Program-made: the position numbers and the translations under genes | Part shown: in pieces, positions 12,843 to 22,900 of the stretch | Layout: every line of letters starts with the position of its first letter | Numbering within the stretch: position 1 is the stretch's first letter | The notes under the pieces: generated by a model | Seen by the model: the letters and a program-made list of their open reading frames with translations, nothing else | Told to the model about the DNA's origin: nothing | Database searches by the model: none | Source of the DNA: Hofstenia miamia | Lineage: Eukaryota; Xenacoelomorpha; Acoela; Hofsteniidae | NCBI GenBank assembly: GCA_900660155.1 | Contig: CABFPE010000056.1 | Coordinates: 884,365 to 948,364, forward strand | Length of the DNA: 64,000 nt | Direction of reading: 5' to 3'

Positions 12843-13015
12843 GCTAATAAGATGAGATGAGATAGGATATTTTTATTCAGATAAATATTAACAATTAGAA
12901 ACTGGTAATTAATTTGAATAGCGTCATAGAATATACAAACACTATACAAATGCATACAATAGAATATAACACTATATACAATAAATATATCAGGCTAGGA
13001 ATAAATTACTACAAC
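12843..13015. repeat. Dispersed repeat shared with 59590-59775
   Basis: The block containing aacaattagaaactggtaat followed by a gap and acaaatgcatacaat occurs here (12889-12960) and again, diverged, at about 59655-59720, in the same orientation. Probably a short interspersed or non-autonomous element; no polymerase III boxes or terminal repeats were seen. Confidence 0.4.
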
Positions 13016-13744
13016 ATTTCAAGAACGAGATGTTGTATATAATCGTTATTGTAGAATTTATATCTTAGCCATGCTATATAAATATAGCAAAAAATTGGAC
13101 CTAAAATTGAAAAAATAACGTTAGCGTACAATTTATAGCTATTTTGAAAGCTCAATACTTATGAAAGTGCCTATACATGTATGTGTAGAAATTTTAAAGT
13201 AGTAAAATGTATCTTCTGTGCACCAAAACGTAAGGATTTCTACAAAAAATAAAGCTTATGAATTAAATAGTAGATTTTAACCAAAAAATGAAATTTCGAA
13301 TTAAGAAATATTTTCGATATTTTTGAACTTACAACCACATTAAATAATTGCACAATTCGCTTTTTTCAGTTCTCAACAAACTTTGGCGCACCCTTCGTAT
13401 CAGGTCATCTGAAACAGCACATGTTGACGGATTTCTGTCAACATTTTGTTGACAGCATATTATCTATTTAAATCAACAGAATATTTTTTCAAAAACATAT
13501 ATTTATGAATTTAAATTCTAAACACACAAAATAAAGTAACTGATATTCAAAACAAGAGCCTGAAATAAGAACAGCCTCTGCATTATTTTGATTCATAAAC
13601 ATTATAGTGATTATACGAAGAACACTGATAAAAAAATCCGTCCAATTATCTTGTCACATACATAAACACTTGATAGTAGAATTCTTTTATCTATAAAATT
13701 TGGTGGAAAAGACAGCATTTCAAACACTTGTCTTCAGCGCTAAC

Positions 13745-14181
13745 CATTTTTTTACGGCAAGCCACCGCAATAAATAAAATTTTACGGCGGTATACCGCAA
13801 CAGTCGCCATTTTTATATTCGTATGAAAATATATATATTTCTGAATTATTTATTTAGGTTTATGGATCATTCGTAGAAACGCTTAGTTACAATTTCTTAG
13901 GTATTTTGTGATTTCATTCAATTGTATTCGGGTAGTATTAAATTTTCAATAAAATATGTAAAACTACTTTTAATATTTTGTATGTGAAATCTCTTAGTTT
14001 TGCTTCAGAAACAGTTTCTTCAAAAATACTTAGATATTTTAAATCTTAAGACAAAACACATTATCTATATAAATTTTATGCCACCGCAAGTTGTTTTAAT
14101 TCTACCGCTAACCACCGCAACTGTCTAAATCGCTAACGCGGTATACCGCACCGCGGTATTACCACACCGCACTCACCTCTA
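13745..14181. repeat. hAT-like remnant rich in taccgc motifs
   Basis: The stretch carries many accgc/gcggt hexamers (for example ggcggtataccgc at 13793, cgcggtataccgcaccgcgg at 14136) and ends in accgcactcacctcta. GC-rich short motifs repeated just inside the terminus are typical of hAT ends, where transposase binds. The partner end at the left is not clear. Confidence 0.35.
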
Positions 14182-14434
14182 GTGTGTACATGCCTGGGGT
14201 CTTTGCATCACTATCGGTACACAAAAGGTTAAGTCAAGATGAAGAATTGGGAAGGAAAATAATGATATTTGATAATTCAGTTATTTTCTACTATTTTTAG
14301 AATATGGTATCGGATGAAGCAGCATTGTTAAAGAAGCACTCTTTCGTGTAATGTCTCTAAAAGAAAATTCAAAATGTAAATTAAAATTTAGATGTATGAA
14401 TTTTTTCCTTAAACTTCGTGCACATGAAACGCAA

Positions 14435-14700
14435 TGTTTCATTAGTTTAAACTGTAATTATTTATATCCTTTATCATAAATAAAAAGATTTTTTGTTACA
14501 AATTTTTGAATCACTTTTGTTAAAGTGTAATAATTTATATACTTCATCATAAATAATAATGTTTATTATTTAAATTTTTGAAATTATTTTGGTTAACGTG
14601 TAATAATTTATATACTTCATCGTAAATAAAAATGTTTTTATGTAAATTTTTGAAATCATTTTGGTTAAAATGCTACAATTTATATACTTTATCGTTAATC
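14435..14700. repeat. Minisatellite array B, same unit as array A
   Basis: About four copies of the same unit of about 70 bp found at 12128-12415, same orientation, somewhat more alike among themselves (repeated gtaataatttatatacttca). The two arrays flank the hAT-like remnant at 13745-14181. Confidence 0.6.
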
Positions 14701-15552
14701 CCTTTGCTACTTAATCTTCCAGCGGATAAACTTGTAGGTCATCTCAGCTATCGTAATACAATTCTTATGGTATCTTGTATTTGAATGCTTAGAGCAGTCA
14801 CTTTCGACATCCTTATATTTATTCAATGGCCGATTTACAAAAATTCCAGGATTTTCATGGTTACTTGAGTCAAGTAGTCCGCATTTGTATTGATATAGCT
14901 CAGTCAGTGTTAACCAATTTTCGAATTGCCTACACCATTCTGTTTAAAATTAATAGAACTCTATGAATAGGTTACTTGTTCTTTCACTTTGAATTGAAAA
15001 TGTTGGGAGCGTGATTGAAGTATGTATTTTTGCTAAAAATACTCATACAGTATTTTTCAGATTCATTTAATTCGATTCTAAAGAAAAATTTGGTTAATTA
15101 AAGTGCAAAAATCTATTAGTGCTTGATACAGAACTATTTTGCATCAGCCTCCTCGTTTGGAGTTTTGCTGGCTTCACCACGGCCGTATATATAGAAAGCC
15201 CTGGTATAGTATAACCCCTACTTAGCGACCTCTTTGTAAAAAGACAATTATTTTACACTAAGCAATGTGGGCGATAAATCGTGGTTGAGTATATTATATC
15301 TGGAAAGGTTACACTATTAAATGTATCAGTTTTAAGAATGTACATTATTATTATTACATGTAGCACAAATTTGGGAAAAAATAAAACAAATTTATTATCT
15401 TAACATTAAACGGGCAAAATTGCCCATAGCGCACTTAAATGAAGATTAGTGGTTTATATACAGAAACAAAATTGTTTCTCTCATGAACTTTAAACGACCT
15501 TATCGCTTAAACACTAGGTAAGGGAAAATTTGAAAGCAATTTATCAGGTTTG

Positions 15553-15640
15553 CCGTTGTTGTGTATACAACAAACCACAACATGTTGTTGAGTGGCATTT
15601 TACATTTGTTGTGTACACAACACAACATGTTGTTTCGGGC
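15553..15640. repeat. Cluster of short palindromes
   Basis: Two units of about 30 bp, 15 bp apart, each join a ttgttgtgta(t/c)acaaca palindrome to acaacatgttgt. The 16-mer tgttgtgtacacaaca (15607-15622) and the 12-mer acaacatgttgt (15577-15588 and 15622-15633) are perfect palindromes. A related, weaker sequence is at 63479-63510. Function unknown; could be transposon ends or paired binding sites. Confidence 0.5.
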
Positions 15641-16043
15641 ATAAAAATCCAACCTTGCAAAATTAAAAATTTCGCCTTTATCAAAAGTGAATCGAACTCA
15701 TATATTATGTTTTATATTTTCAAACTTATCAAAAAATCCCTTTGCTATTGTATTAATGTAATGTAATAAGGAAAGTATTATACCATGTTATTTAGATTAT
15801 TAATATGAATGCGATCTTACAATATGCTTGAAAAATAGCAGGTTTAAAATATATTTTCTAAATTTTTTATATAATCATTTTAATAGACAAAAATTTTAAA
15901 TATAATATCTGAATTTAACCAGAAAATGCTAACAATTTCAAAAAATAAAATATATCACACAGAACATAGAGTCACATAAAAATGGAATAAATCACATTTT
16001 CCATTTTTGTTATTAATATTTTAGTTTCAAAAAATTTCAAATA

Positions 16044-16164
16044 TTTTGTGGAATCCACAAAAATATTTTACAAGTGAAACAAAAAATTCTAGCATTTTGT
16101 GGAATCCACAAAAATAGACAAAGGAAATAAAATTCTCTTCCGAAGTTTTGTGGAATCCACAAAA
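16044..16164. repeat. Palindromic minisatellite, 19-bp repeat with 32-bp spacers
   Basis: ttttgtggaatccacaaaa, a hairpin with 9-bp arms and a one-base loop, occurs three times without change at 16044-16062, 16095-16113 and 16146-16164. The two spacers are both 32 nt and only weakly alike. The period is exactly 51 bp, and the third copy touches the assembly gap, so the array probably continues. Because 51 is divisible by three, the minus strand reads FLWIPQN every 17 residues, but there is no sign of a gene. It looks like a CRISPR array but lies in animal DNA without cas genes, so I treat it as a satellite. Confidence 0.75.
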
Positions 16165-17164
16165 NNNNNNNNNNNNNNNNNNNNNNNNNNNNNNNNNNNN
16201 NNNNNNNNNNNNNNNNNNNNNNNNNNNNNNNNNNNNNNNNNNNNNNNNNNNNNNNNNNNNNNNNNNNNNNNNNNNNNNNNNNNNNNNNNNNNNNNNNNNN
16301 NNNNNNNNNNNNNNNNNNNNNNNNNNNNNNNNNNNNNNNNNNNNNNNNNNNNNNNNNNNNNNNNNNNNNNNNNNNNNNNNNNNNNNNNNNNNNNNNNNNN
16401 NNNNNNNNNNNNNNNNNNNNNNNNNNNNNNNNNNNNNNNNNNNNNNNNNNNNNNNNNNNNNNNNNNNNNNNNNNNNNNNNNNNNNNNNNNNNNNNNNNNN
16501 NNNNNNNNNNNNNNNNNNNNNNNNNNNNNNNNNNNNNNNNNNNNNNNNNNNNNNNNNNNNNNNNNNNNNNNNNNNNNNNNNNNNNNNNNNNNNNNNNNNN
16601 NNNNNNNNNNNNNNNNNNNNNNNNNNNNNNNNNNNNNNNNNNNNNNNNNNNNNNNNNNNNNNNNNNNNNNNNNNNNNNNNNNNNNNNNNNNNNNNNNNNN
16701 NNNNNNNNNNNNNNNNNNNNNNNNNNNNNNNNNNNNNNNNNNNNNNNNNNNNNNNNNNNNNNNNNNNNNNNNNNNNNNNNNNNNNNNNNNNNNNNNNNNN
16801 NNNNNNNNNNNNNNNNNNNNNNNNNNNNNNNNNNNNNNNNNNNNNNNNNNNNNNNNNNNNNNNNNNNNNNNNNNNNNNNNNNNNNNNNNNNNNNNNNNNN
16901 NNNNNNNNNNNNNNNNNNNNNNNNNNNNNNNNNNNNNNNNNNNNNNNNNNNNNNNNNNNNNNNNNNNNNNNNNNNNNNNNNNNNNNNNNNNNNNNNNNNN
17001 NNNNNNNNNNNNNNNNNNNNNNNNNNNNNNNNNNNNNNNNNNNNNNNNNNNNNNNNNNNNNNNNNNNNNNNNNNNNNNNNNNNNNNNNNNNNNNNNNNNN
17101 NNNNNNNNNNNNNNNNNNNNNNNNNNNNNNNNNNNNNNNNNNNNNNNNNNNNNNNNNNNNNNNN
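16165..17164. other. Assembly gap (1000 N)
   Basis: Exactly 1000 N, which suggests a gap of nominal size. It is bounded on the left by the palindromic minisatellite and on the right by a (TA)n tract, both likely causes of the break. Confidence 0.97.
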
Positions 17165-17188
17165 TATATATATATATATATATATATA

Positions 17189-18355
17189 AATTCGGCTAAC
17201 CATGCTTTGCAATAAACATTTCTAAGAAATGGACTCCAAGAAAGTCATAGTTATTTTCTAATTAAATTTGGGGTTGCAGAAAGGAGAATTCATCAATGTT
17301 GAGACATAATTATCAAGGTTTACTTTAAATCTCAAGGCGAAATGCTAGAATACTTGTAGTTAGCTGCCGAAGATATCATCAGAGGTTTCACTTCTGAAAA
17401 CATCATTGCCTCCAAGCCAAAATCCGGAAGACCAAGAAGACCTCCAAAACCTCCCAGTCAGCTCATATATGCCTTTCAAAGCGAAATCCCTGGAAGACTT
17501 CAGAGGAATTTCACAATAAATGGGCTGATGGTCACTTCGTGACAACAAGAACTGTACGAAACATCCTGAAGAAGTGCTCAATTAAGACATTTGTGGCACC
17601 CAGAAGACATTCTTAACCTCGAAGCAAAGATTACTCCGGGTGAGGTGTGCCAATTTAATGAGAGACAATTCATCTGAACATTGGTCTAATGATATATTTT
17701 GAGATGAGTCAAGATTTGGGCTATACGCATCGAAAAGAATGTTGATAAAGAGACCAACTTCGAAGAAGTTCAGATTCTTGCCTCAACTTACTCGGGGACC
17801 ATGAATTATGGTGGGAAGTCTGTGATGGTATGGGTTGCAATATGGAAATGTGGCTTTCACAAGATTGTTCCCATCACTGGTACTCTCCTAAGCACTTAAT
17901 ATGCTCGGATTCTAGAAAAGGAATTATTGGCACTCCTTACAAGTGTTAGGGTTAGCAAATGGTGCTCCATGTCATACCTCAAAAGCAATGAAAAATTTCC
18001 TCCACAATAATGGGGTTGCTATCCTTGCTGACTGGCCTGGCCATTCTCCAGACCTTAACTTTGTTGAAATATATATCGAATTGGACAGCATACTCTTTCA
18101 CACTAAAGATGAGCTGCGGAGCGCAATAAAAAAATTTTATGCAATTCCCAACAGCTTTATTGAAAGTCTTTTTGCTTCAATCCCTGATCGCCTTGAAGCT
18201 GTTATTCGCTCAAAGGGACACCCTACAAAATATTAGAAGAGAGAATTTTGTTGCTAACTGCTTGTATTGCATCAATTATTAATTTATGTATCATATTTTG
18301 AATTTACATTTTTCAGATTTGCTCATTTGCTAAAATTTTTTCAGGTAGCCGAATA
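17189..18355 (+). mobile_element. Tc1-like DNA transposon, decayed
   Basis: Imperfect inverted ends ttcggctaacc (17191-17201) and ggtagccgaa (18345-18354) bracket a degenerate Tc1-type transposase on the + strand. The bipartite DNA-binding part is around 17340-17580, a DESRFGLYASK-like block with the first catalytic Asp is at about 17702-17735, and the end of the catalytic domain is at 17943-18236 (NGAPCHTSKAMKNF, then DWPGHSPDLN..VE). The second catalytic Asp is replaced by Asn. I count 35 residues between that position and the Glu, compared with 34 in classic Tc1. Several stops and frame changes. The TA target site on the left merges with a (TA)n tract next to the gap. Confidence 0.75.
17943..18236 (+). 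pseudogene. Tc1-like transposase C-terminal fragment
   Basis: 97-aa open frame covering the last two catalytic positions of a Tc1-type DD(34/35)E transposase: NGAPCH (Asp to Asn), HNNGVAILADWPGHSPDLN, and E three residues after the DLN. The usual family sequence here is DLNPIENLW; this copy has DLNFVEIYI. The following 50 residues (TKDELRSAIKKFYAIPNSF.. IPDRLEAVIRSKGHPTKY) match the usual C-terminal end. Non-functional. Confidence 0.75.
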
Positions 18356-18653
18356 CATTTTTCCAATAGAAGTTTTCTAATTAAGAAAAGATAGTTTTAA
18401 GATCTAATATATTGTGTCACACTATAATAGCTAAACATTTCTTAAAATGTCAGTACCACAGAAATTTTGATTACTTTTAGCAAACAGTTGATTCACTAGA
18501 TATCTCAATTCTGATTTCAAATTTCAAAAATTAGGTTAAACACATTAGCATAAAGTCATTTAACAAAAGACATTTTAAAGTCTGAAACGTTGACTATTAG
18601 AGGGGTATTATCTAATACATTAATGTTTAGAACACTGCTCTTTCACATATCAG

Positions 18654-19067
18654 ATGAAAGTAGAAGTCTCTGATTGCGAAGATCAACTAGAGATTCGTCC
18701 ATTGAAAAGAGACACATTAAAGACAGCAATCACTGTAGTATTTATAGTATTGTCATGTGGTTTCCTCTTGCTACCACTTTATTGGAAAAGGAATTGGCAT
18801 ATCGCTTGCTTTTATAAAGAGGAGTCCCATTTCAATGCAGAAAGTTTAGTTCATATCAAAGATCAATTTAACCGCCATTTCACAGTACACATAAAGATAA
18901 AACAGAATTGCTCACAATGGAGCAGCGGTTGGGTTGCGAAGCTGTTCAGTACTCCCCAGAAACCCACGAACTCTATTATGCTTTTTGACTTTAAGATGAA
19001 GAAGTATGTTATTTCGGAAGATGGAAAAGAACTACGAGCCTTGAAGCCGTTAGCTGATGATATATCG
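18654..19067 (+). CDS. ATP13A: ATP13A exon 1 (N-terminal domain)
   Basis: 138 codons from ATG. After a short acidic N-terminus a hydrophobic stretch (residues about 24-43, AITVVFIVLSCGFLLLPLYW) fits the P5B-specific first membrane segment, which in the family dips into the membrane without crossing it. Then follows the family's F-D-F-K-x-K-K-Y pattern (MLFDFKMKKYVISEDG). The exon ends at tcg|gtataa, phase 0. The ATG is directly preceded by ttcacatatcag, which looks like a splice acceptor, so an upstream noncoding exon or a trans-spliced leader is possible. Confidence 0.85.
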
Positions 19068-19632
19068 GTATAAAATTTCTCTTACAGAAACAACAACCAA
19101 ATCCGACTAGTTATTCAATTCTTGTTAATAGTCTAACTTTTATTTTTACATATCACACATTTTAGATAGTACTTCTACTTAAATTGTAATCAGATTGTTT
19201 ATTAACTTACATATAATGCACGTTGGAAGAAGTTTGAATGTTCTTAACCCGCGATCAGACACAGCCCGGAATGTCTAGTAGTGACCTGCGATCTGACCCG
19301 TCTAACGATCGCACGCGACATAATTAAAATCCCTTAGGATTTTAAGATTTCAAAGACATTTGACTTCCTAATTGGTTCCTTAATGCTTTTAGTATTTTTC
19401 CACCCTAGGAATTATAAATGACCCGCATTTATGCATATGCAAATATACATAAGTTATATATTGTAACATCGGCAGGTACTGGTTCCTAGTATCGGCCAGC
19501 TTACTCGCTTTTCGTGTTTATTAGTTTTTAGTTGCTTGTGCATATTCTTAATATGTATTGTATATAAGACACCAAAGCATCTGTAAATAGAGAAAATAGT
19601 TTAGCTGCGTTCTATTGATCAGCTACAATATC

Positions 19633-19668
<36 letters not shown>

Positions 19669-19919
19669 GGGTTTTCGATATTTTGGAGATTTTTGAAAGN
19701 ATAAATGACCCGCATTTATGCATATGCAAATATACATAAGTTATATATTGTAACATCGGCAGGTACTGGTTCCTAGTATCGGCCAGCTTACTCGCTTTTC
19801 GTGTTTATTAGTTTTTAGTTGCTTGTGCATATTCTTAATATGTATTGTATATAAGACACCAAAGCATCTGTAAATAGAGAAAATAGTTTAGCTGCGTTCT
19901 ATTGATCAGCTACAATATC

Positions 19920-19953
<34 letters not shown>

Positions 19954-22900
19954 GGGTGTGTTAAAAGTAGTTTGACTTTCCAAATTACAATAACTTTCTA
20001 TTTATATGAAACCAAACAATAATATATGTAAATAAACAAACTCTAATAAGGGGAATTACAGATATATTAAAACAAATGTTCAAATAGTCTTCCACTCTGC
20101 TCAATAGTAAGTTCACATCTTGGGATCATATGCTCGACAGCTCGATTTAATTCATCAATGTTAAGTGAATTAACTTCTTGTATGATCCTCCTTTTTAAAT
20201 CATCCAGGTTGGTTGGAATGTATGTATGTATACCCATGACTTTAGAGTAGACCACAAATAAAAGTCAAGTGGACTCAGGTCAGGTGATTTAGGAGGCCAT
20301 GCATGACCAAAACCTCTGCCAATAACACGCTCAGCTGGCAACTGAGTGCTGATGAAATCCCTGGCTTGTTTGGAGTAGTGTGTTGGCGCACTGTCATGCT
20401 GAAAAATAACAGACTGCATTTTTTGTTTCTGTCTTGGTTGTGGAAACATATGGTCACGGAGCATACTGGTGTAATTATCCTGATTTACTGTACCCGGAAA
20501 GAAAAATGGTTCTAGCACATAATTTGCACTGAATGCCATCCACACACATAATTTTTCAGGGTACACCCTTCTGTTATTACTTGCCGAGGGTTCTCAGACG
20601 CTCATATGGTACATTATGACGTTTGACCATTCCATCCATAGAAAAATAGGTCTCATCTGACCAAAACACATTATTGAGCAAATTAGCATTAGCTAAAATC
20701 CATTATGCAAATTCGAGACGATGATGATAATCTGATTCAGTGATAGTTTGATGCAAGGCAATTTTGTTTGTCCGCATACCACATGCTTTAAGAATTCGAC
20801 AAAGACTTTTCTTTGGAATTGTAGTAGCTGCAGCAATAGAAGAAGAATTGACATGGCCATGCACATTTGTATCTTGCAGAGTTTTCAGTGCACTCATTAC
20901 CATTATTTTCTGGTCTTCTTGGAGCAATGGTCTCCCTGATTTAATAGCATTGTGCAAGGATTTTGCCTTTTCAAATTTTCATATCATGTTAGTAACAGCT
21001 GTAATAGAAAAAATGTCTTTGTGAGGGTGGTGTGCTGTTTTGTATGCACGTAATGCCGCTGTTGCAAGGTCTCCATTTTTGTAGTATAGTTTTAATATTT
21101 TCAGTCTAGTGTCTAAATCCATGTCCAAAGTTAAAATGTACTGGAAAAATAACAAAATGGTTATGCATAATATAAATTCCCTTTATATAGTTATAAAATG
21201 ACGAAATATTTCATCATCTTTTGTTTGATTGGTTGAATTGTTTTAGTTAGCTTAAAAGTCAAGTTACCTTTGACACACGCTGTTTCAGAATTAATAACCT
21301 CTCTTTGACTTTGAAAATTTACCACAAACCGTAACAATAAATCGACAAGAATACAAAATTGTATTTTCTATATAATAAAAAACATATTTATTCAACATAA
21401 CCACTATTTGATTTAATACATGCTAAACAACGATCAGCAAAATTATCTACACTATTTTGGAACATTTGCACGGGAATGGATTGGATTTCATGGCGAATTT
21501 TTTCTTCTAGGTCATCAATATCTTGAATGGTGTAAAAAGAAACTTTTTCCCGTAGGTACCCAAATAAGAAAAAATCGCAGATTGTCAAATCAGATGATCT
21601 TGCTGGGTAATGTGCGAAAGAGCCCCCTCTACCAATCCAGCGGTTATTAAACATGTCATTTAAATAATCTCTGACACGTGTTCCAAAATGAGCTGGAGCT
21701 CCATCAAGTTATATTTTGACTTATCAGTGACCATAGATTTAATGAATATATTTTGACTTTTCATAGATTTTTGTTTTCAGTGATTTGTTATATCTCAGAG
21801 AGGTTATTAATTCTGAAACACCCTGTATATATATATAAAAAATTTATAAAAATTAGAATAGCTTCTACAGTATGTACAAAAACATAGTAAAAATCTATTG
21901 CAGCCAGTGATTTGTAATGAATTTTGAAAAAATCTGTGAAAATATCAACAATTTTCATTTTATAGCGATTTTTTCTTTAAATAAGTTTCAGTTTTACAAA
22001 ATTGCTAATACGAGATTTTCTGTTGTAATACCAGAACTCCGTCGATATCTTCTTAGTTTGTCTTATTCTTAGTAATGGGAGATTTGATATATGGGAATGT
22101 TCAATCCAAATGTAATTCATTATTTGCATATTTAGCTTTCCATGTATAATATCAATTCAAAGATGCACATCTCTTAGTTGTAGTTTCAGCGACATTGGGA
22201 GCAAGTTATATTTAGTGAAGGCTGGAATATAACTTAGGGATGATTCCCAAGTAATGCATCTTTCTTGAAACCGCTCAAGCTTTTCAATCAGTGTGGAATT
22301 TGCATACCAGACTTACGATACATAAATCAAACTCTGCATTATAATAGTTTTGTATAGCTTAATCTTTGTAGAGGAGGGTGTCCCTTTCCGTATATTGCGT
22401 TTTAATTTGAGCAATGTGTAATTGTACTTTTTTATCCTGTTATTAACATGCAATGACCAAGACAAATTTGATGATACAATAATTCCAAGATCATTGACTT
22501 CATTTTCAAAAGATATTTCATGACCTTGTATACATAATCGTGATATTTCAGTCGTGGGTGATAGTGTTAAGAATTGAAATTTACTAAAGTTGAATTTCAT
22601 TCTGTTATTAGTTGCCAAAATTAGCAAATTTTCAATATCAGTCTTTAGGATGGAAAGATCTGTGTTTAAAATTTTTACATCACCAGCAAATAAATTAGTA
22701 AGCGAATTACAACACTCTAGGAAGTCATTTAATATTAAACTGAACTAGACTTCTTAAAAATTTGTAGTAATATATATATATATATATACATAAATTTCTG
22801 CTTTGGACTCTCCTGTGAATAACAAATATTTTGAAATCTAATAGATCCCAGCAGAAAGAAGACAGCTTTGATATCTTGGACACAGTCATGAGTTATGCAG

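Larger units (their letters stand above)
11346..15215. repeat. Fold-back region: diverged inverted repeats around two tandem arrays
   Basis: About 170 bp at 11346-11525 recurs inverted at 15048-15215. Shared landmarks are tctatatatac, the block ctccaaacgaggagg (15 nt, identical), tgatgcaaaatag, and ttagaatcgaa followed by aaatgaatctgaaa. The arms are roughly three-quarters identical by eye. Inside lie two same-orientation arrays of an AT-rich unit of about 70 bp, a hAT-like end and a dispersed repeat. It could be one old fold-back transposon invaded later, or two copies of one family in opposite orientation. No protein-coding frame is seen inside. Confidence 0.5.

Noticed and set aside
10295-14181. 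Single 3.9-kb hAT element
   Set aside because: Ends are related, but the flanking 8-mers differ and the fold-back arms at 11346 and 15215 cross its right boundary.
16044-16164. True CRISPR array
   Set aside because: Repeat and spacer lengths look right, but the host is an animal genome with introns, no cas genes are present, and the two spacers resemble each other weakly, as in a drifting satellite.
16037-17215. Long open frames of 355-391 codons on both strands
   Set aside because: They run through 1000 undetermined bases; only the short palindromic minisatellite and TA repeat are real sequence.
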